Positions 4,308-6,004 of a stretch of DNA of 6,004 nucleotides are shown piece after piece. A program made the translations under genes and the position numbers. Source of the DNA: an uncultured Collinsella sp. (GTDB lineage Bacteria > Actinomycetota > Coriobacteriia > Coriobacteriales > Coriobacteriaceae); NCBI GenBank assembly GCA_900550185.1, contig URRN01000128.1, forward strand, positions 1-6,004, written 5' to 3'. The first letter of the stretch is position 1, and each line of letters begins with the position of its first letter. The notes under the pieces are model-generated. The model had not been told where the DNA came from. It searched no databases and worked only from the letters and a program-made list of their open reading frames with translations.

Positions 4308-5336
4308 CTACAGGTCGATGTGCGATTCCTTGATCGGGAACGGCTCGGCGAAGTGGCAGGCGCAGCAGTGACCCGGTGCAACTTCCTTAAACTCAGGAAG
4401 CTTCTCTGAGCAGATACCCTGCGCGATCGGGCAACGCGTGTGGAAACGGCAGCCGGTCGGCGGATCCAGCGGCGACGGCGGATCGCCGGCGAGGATGATA
4501 CGCTTGCGGGTCTTCTGGATATCCGGATCGGGCACCGGCACAGCAGATAGCAGCGACTGCGTGTACGGATGGTGAGGCTCACTATAGAGCGTCTTCCAGT
4601 CCGAAACCTCGACCATCTTGCCCAGATACATAACGGCAACGCGATCGGAGATGTGCTGCACGACGGACAGGTCGTGGGCGATAAACAGATACGCCGTACC
4701 AAACTTGTCCTGAAGTTCCTTGAGCAGGTTCAGAACCTGGGCCTGAATGGAAACATCCAGAGCGGAAACGGGCTCGTCGCAGATGATCAGCTTGGGCTTC
4801 AAAGCGAAGGCGCGGGCGATGCCGACACGCTGACGCTGACCGCCCGAGAACTCGTGCGGATAGCGGTTGATGTGCTCGGGGTTCAGTCCAACGACGTCGA
4901 GAAGCTCGCGAACACGCTCGATACGCTCCTCCTTGGTGCCCACGCCGTGAATAGTCATGGGCTCGGAGACGATCTCGCCGATGGTCATACGGGGGTTCAG
5001 CGAAGCATAGGGGTCCTGGAAGATGAACTGCATCTCGCGACGCATGTCCTTGATCTCATGCTTGCTCATCTCGGCAACATCTTTGCCCTGGAAGAACACC
5101 TTGCCGGCAGTCGGCTGGGTCAGGCGCATAATCGTGCGGCCCGTGGTGGACTTACCGCAACCAGACTCGCCAACCAGACCAAAGGTCTCGCCAGGATAAA
5201 TCTCAAACGAGATGTCGTTCACAGCAGAGACGACGCGCTTGGAAAAGCGCTTGGCGAACATGCCGGACTCGGCGGGGAATTCCTTAGAGAGGTGCTCGAC
5301 CTTCAGCAGCGGAGTGCGCTCGTTCTTATCTGCCAT
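4308..5336 (-). CDS. oppF: peptide ABC importer ATP-binding subunit, OppF/DppF type
   Basis: This complete 342-residue protein is the second of the paired ATPases that power uptake of oligo- or dipeptides through an Opp/Dpp-type importer at the inner face of the membrane. The nucleotide-binding motifs are intact: Walker A GESGCGKST (56-64), Q-loop Gln107 in FQDPYASLNP, signature SGGQRQR (164-170), Walker B LIICDE (183-188) and switch His221. The C-terminal oligopeptide-transporter extension (about 245-335) holds a cysteine set, C296, C302, C309 and CCAC at 324-327, as in family members where cysteines there bind an iron-sulfur cluster. The ATG directly follows the oppD TAA with no gap. GGGAGG and GAGG inside the oppD end serve as its ribosome binding site, so translational coupling is likely. 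It is the last gene of its operon here. Whether the substrate is oligopeptide, dipeptide or something else cannot be told from this subunit. Confidence 0.93.
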   Translation of the reverse strand: MADKNERTPLLKVEHLSKEFPAESGMFAKRFSKRVVSAVNDISFEIYPGETFGLVGESGCGKSTTGRTIMRLTQPTAGKVFFQGKDVAEMSKHEIKDMRREMQFIFQDPYASLNPRMTIGEIVSEPMTIHGVGTKEERIERVRELLDVVGLNPEHINRYPHEFSGGQRQRVGIARAFALKPKLIICDEPVSALDVSIQAQVLNLLKELQDKFGTAYLFIAHDLSVVQHISDRVAVMYLGKMVEVSDWKTLYSEPHHPYTQSLLSAVPVPDPDIQKTRKRIILAGDPPSPLDPPTGCRFHTRCPIAQGICSEKLPEFKEVAPGHCCACHFAEPFPIKESHIDL

Positions 5337-6004
5337 TTACGCCTCGCCTCCCTTCTCGGAATCCTTGCGCGTACGGGACGTCGCAGGAGCATTCTTGAGG
5401 AACTCGGGGTCGCCGGAGTAGTGGCACGCGGAATAATGGCCAGACTCAGTGACAACACGCTCAGGACGCTGCTTGCGGCACTTATCGGTCGCATAGGGGC
5501 AACGAGGCGAGAACACGCAACCCTCGGGCAGGTTCATGAGCGAGGGCGGGTTGCCGTGAATCGGCGTCAGCGGCTTCTTCTCATCGATAGCCTGCTCCGG
5601 GATGGAGCGGATAAGGCCCCAGGTGTAGGGATGACGGCTCTCGTAGAAGATCTCTTCGGCAGTACCGAACTCGACGGGACGGCCGGCGTACATAACCATG
5701 ATCTTATCGGCCATATCGGCGACAACGCCAAGGTCGTGGGTGATCATGATAATGGCGTTGCCGTTCTTATCCTGCATTTCCTGCATGAGCTCAATAATCT
5801 GAGCCTGGATGGTAACGTCCAGAGCAGTCGTGGGCTCATCGGCAATCAGGATATCGGGATCGCAGGCAAGCGCCATGGCAATCATGACGCGCTGACGCAT
5901 GCCACCAGAGAACTGGTGCGGATACTCGTTGACGCGCTTCTCGGGCTCGGGAATGCCAACGAGGTCCAAAAGCTCGGTGGCGCGCTTGAGCGCCTCCTGC
6001 TTGG
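5337..6004 (-). CDS. oppD: peptide ABC importer ATP-binding subunit, OppD/DppD type (partial, N-terminus off the window)
   Basis: The C-terminal 222 or so residues of the first ATPase of the same importer are present; the frame stays open to the right edge, so Walker A and the Q-loop are outside. Visible motifs are the signature FSGGMRQRVMIA, typical of OppD/DppD rather than OppF, Walker B ILIADEP, the D-loop SALD equivalent TALD, and the switch histidine in ITHDLGV. The C-terminal extension has HPYTWGL and four cysteines in the pattern C-x5-C-x6-C-x16-C, matching those of its partner. The tail is charged (SRTRKDSEKGGEA) and its codons carry the ribosome binding site for oppF. The TAA stop abuts the oppF ATG. 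Permease and binding-protein genes would be expected further right, beyond the window. Confidence 0.92.
   Translation of the reverse strand, partial: KQEALKRATELLDLVGIPEPEKRVNEYPHQFSGGMRQRVMIAMALACDPDILIADEPTTALDVTIQAQIIELMQEMQDKNGNAIIMITHDLGVVADMADKIMVMYAGRPVEFGTAEEIFYESRHPYTWGLIRSIPEQAIDEKKPLTPIHGNPPSLMNLPEGCVFSPRCPYATDKCRKQRPERVVTESGHYSACHYSGDPEFLKNAPATSRTRKDSEKGGEA

Noticed and set aside
3807..4333. Open frames on both strands across the inverted-repeat region
   Set aside because: They arise from the hairpin arms being read in both directions. The peptides have low complexity, no good ribosome binding site and no family resemblance, and they run into tRNA promoter or oppF sequence.

Overview
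The window looks like chromosome of a high-GC, non-Proteobacterial bacterium. My best guess is a gut actinobacterium of the class Coriobacteriia, such as a Collinsella-like genome. That guess rests on the GC-rich coding sequence, CCA-encoding tRNA genes, RsbU/RsbV/RsbW-type regulators and an Opp/Dpp peptide-transporter operon, and it is inference because no marker gene is present. Every gene I can support is on the minus strand, so the window is best read from right to left.

Layout, in transcription order. (1) 6004-4308: the 3' part of an oppD/dppD-like ATPase, then a complete oppF/dppF-like ATPase whose ATG directly follows the oppD stop codon. Together they are the two nucleotide-binding subunits of a peptide importer. 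(2) 4307-3817: about 490 bases without a credible gene, filled with inverted repeats. These are two nested long hairpins (4162-4293 and 3855-3979) with perfect 29-bp and 28-bp outer arms, a predicted three-way junction (4036-4100) and smaller palindromes. (3) 3816-3588: a tRNA-Leu(GAG) gene with a sigma70-type promoter, an A/T-rich inverted repeat abutting the -35 box, and a UUCG-loop intrinsic terminator. (4) 3561-388: two genes in a row. The first encodes a PAS-GAF-(GAF-like)-PP2C phosphatase of the RsbU/SpoIIE type. The second encodes an unusual single polypeptide joining a STAS anti-anti-sigma domain to an RsbW/SpoIIAB-type HATPase kinase domain. (5) 342-1: a tRNA array Gly(GCC)-Cys(GCA)-Gly(GCC), the last copy cut by the window edge. 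It has one promoter, carrying the same 17-nt inverted repeat as the tRNA-Leu promoter, and a terminator-like hairpin after each complete tRNA.

How the parts may work together. The phosphatase and the STAS-kinase fusion together hold all three activities of a partner-switching regulator: a sensing phosphatase, a phosphorylatable switch and a serine kinase/anti-sigma domain. No sigma factor lies nearby, so the output is unknown. The peptide transporter and the tRNAs appear to be unrelated neighbours.

The points most worth follow-up are the STAS-HATPase fusion, the structurally parallel long hairpins downstream of oppF, the shared inverted repeat at both tRNA promoters, and the tight tRNA-terminator-gene spacing that leaves little or no room for separate promoters.
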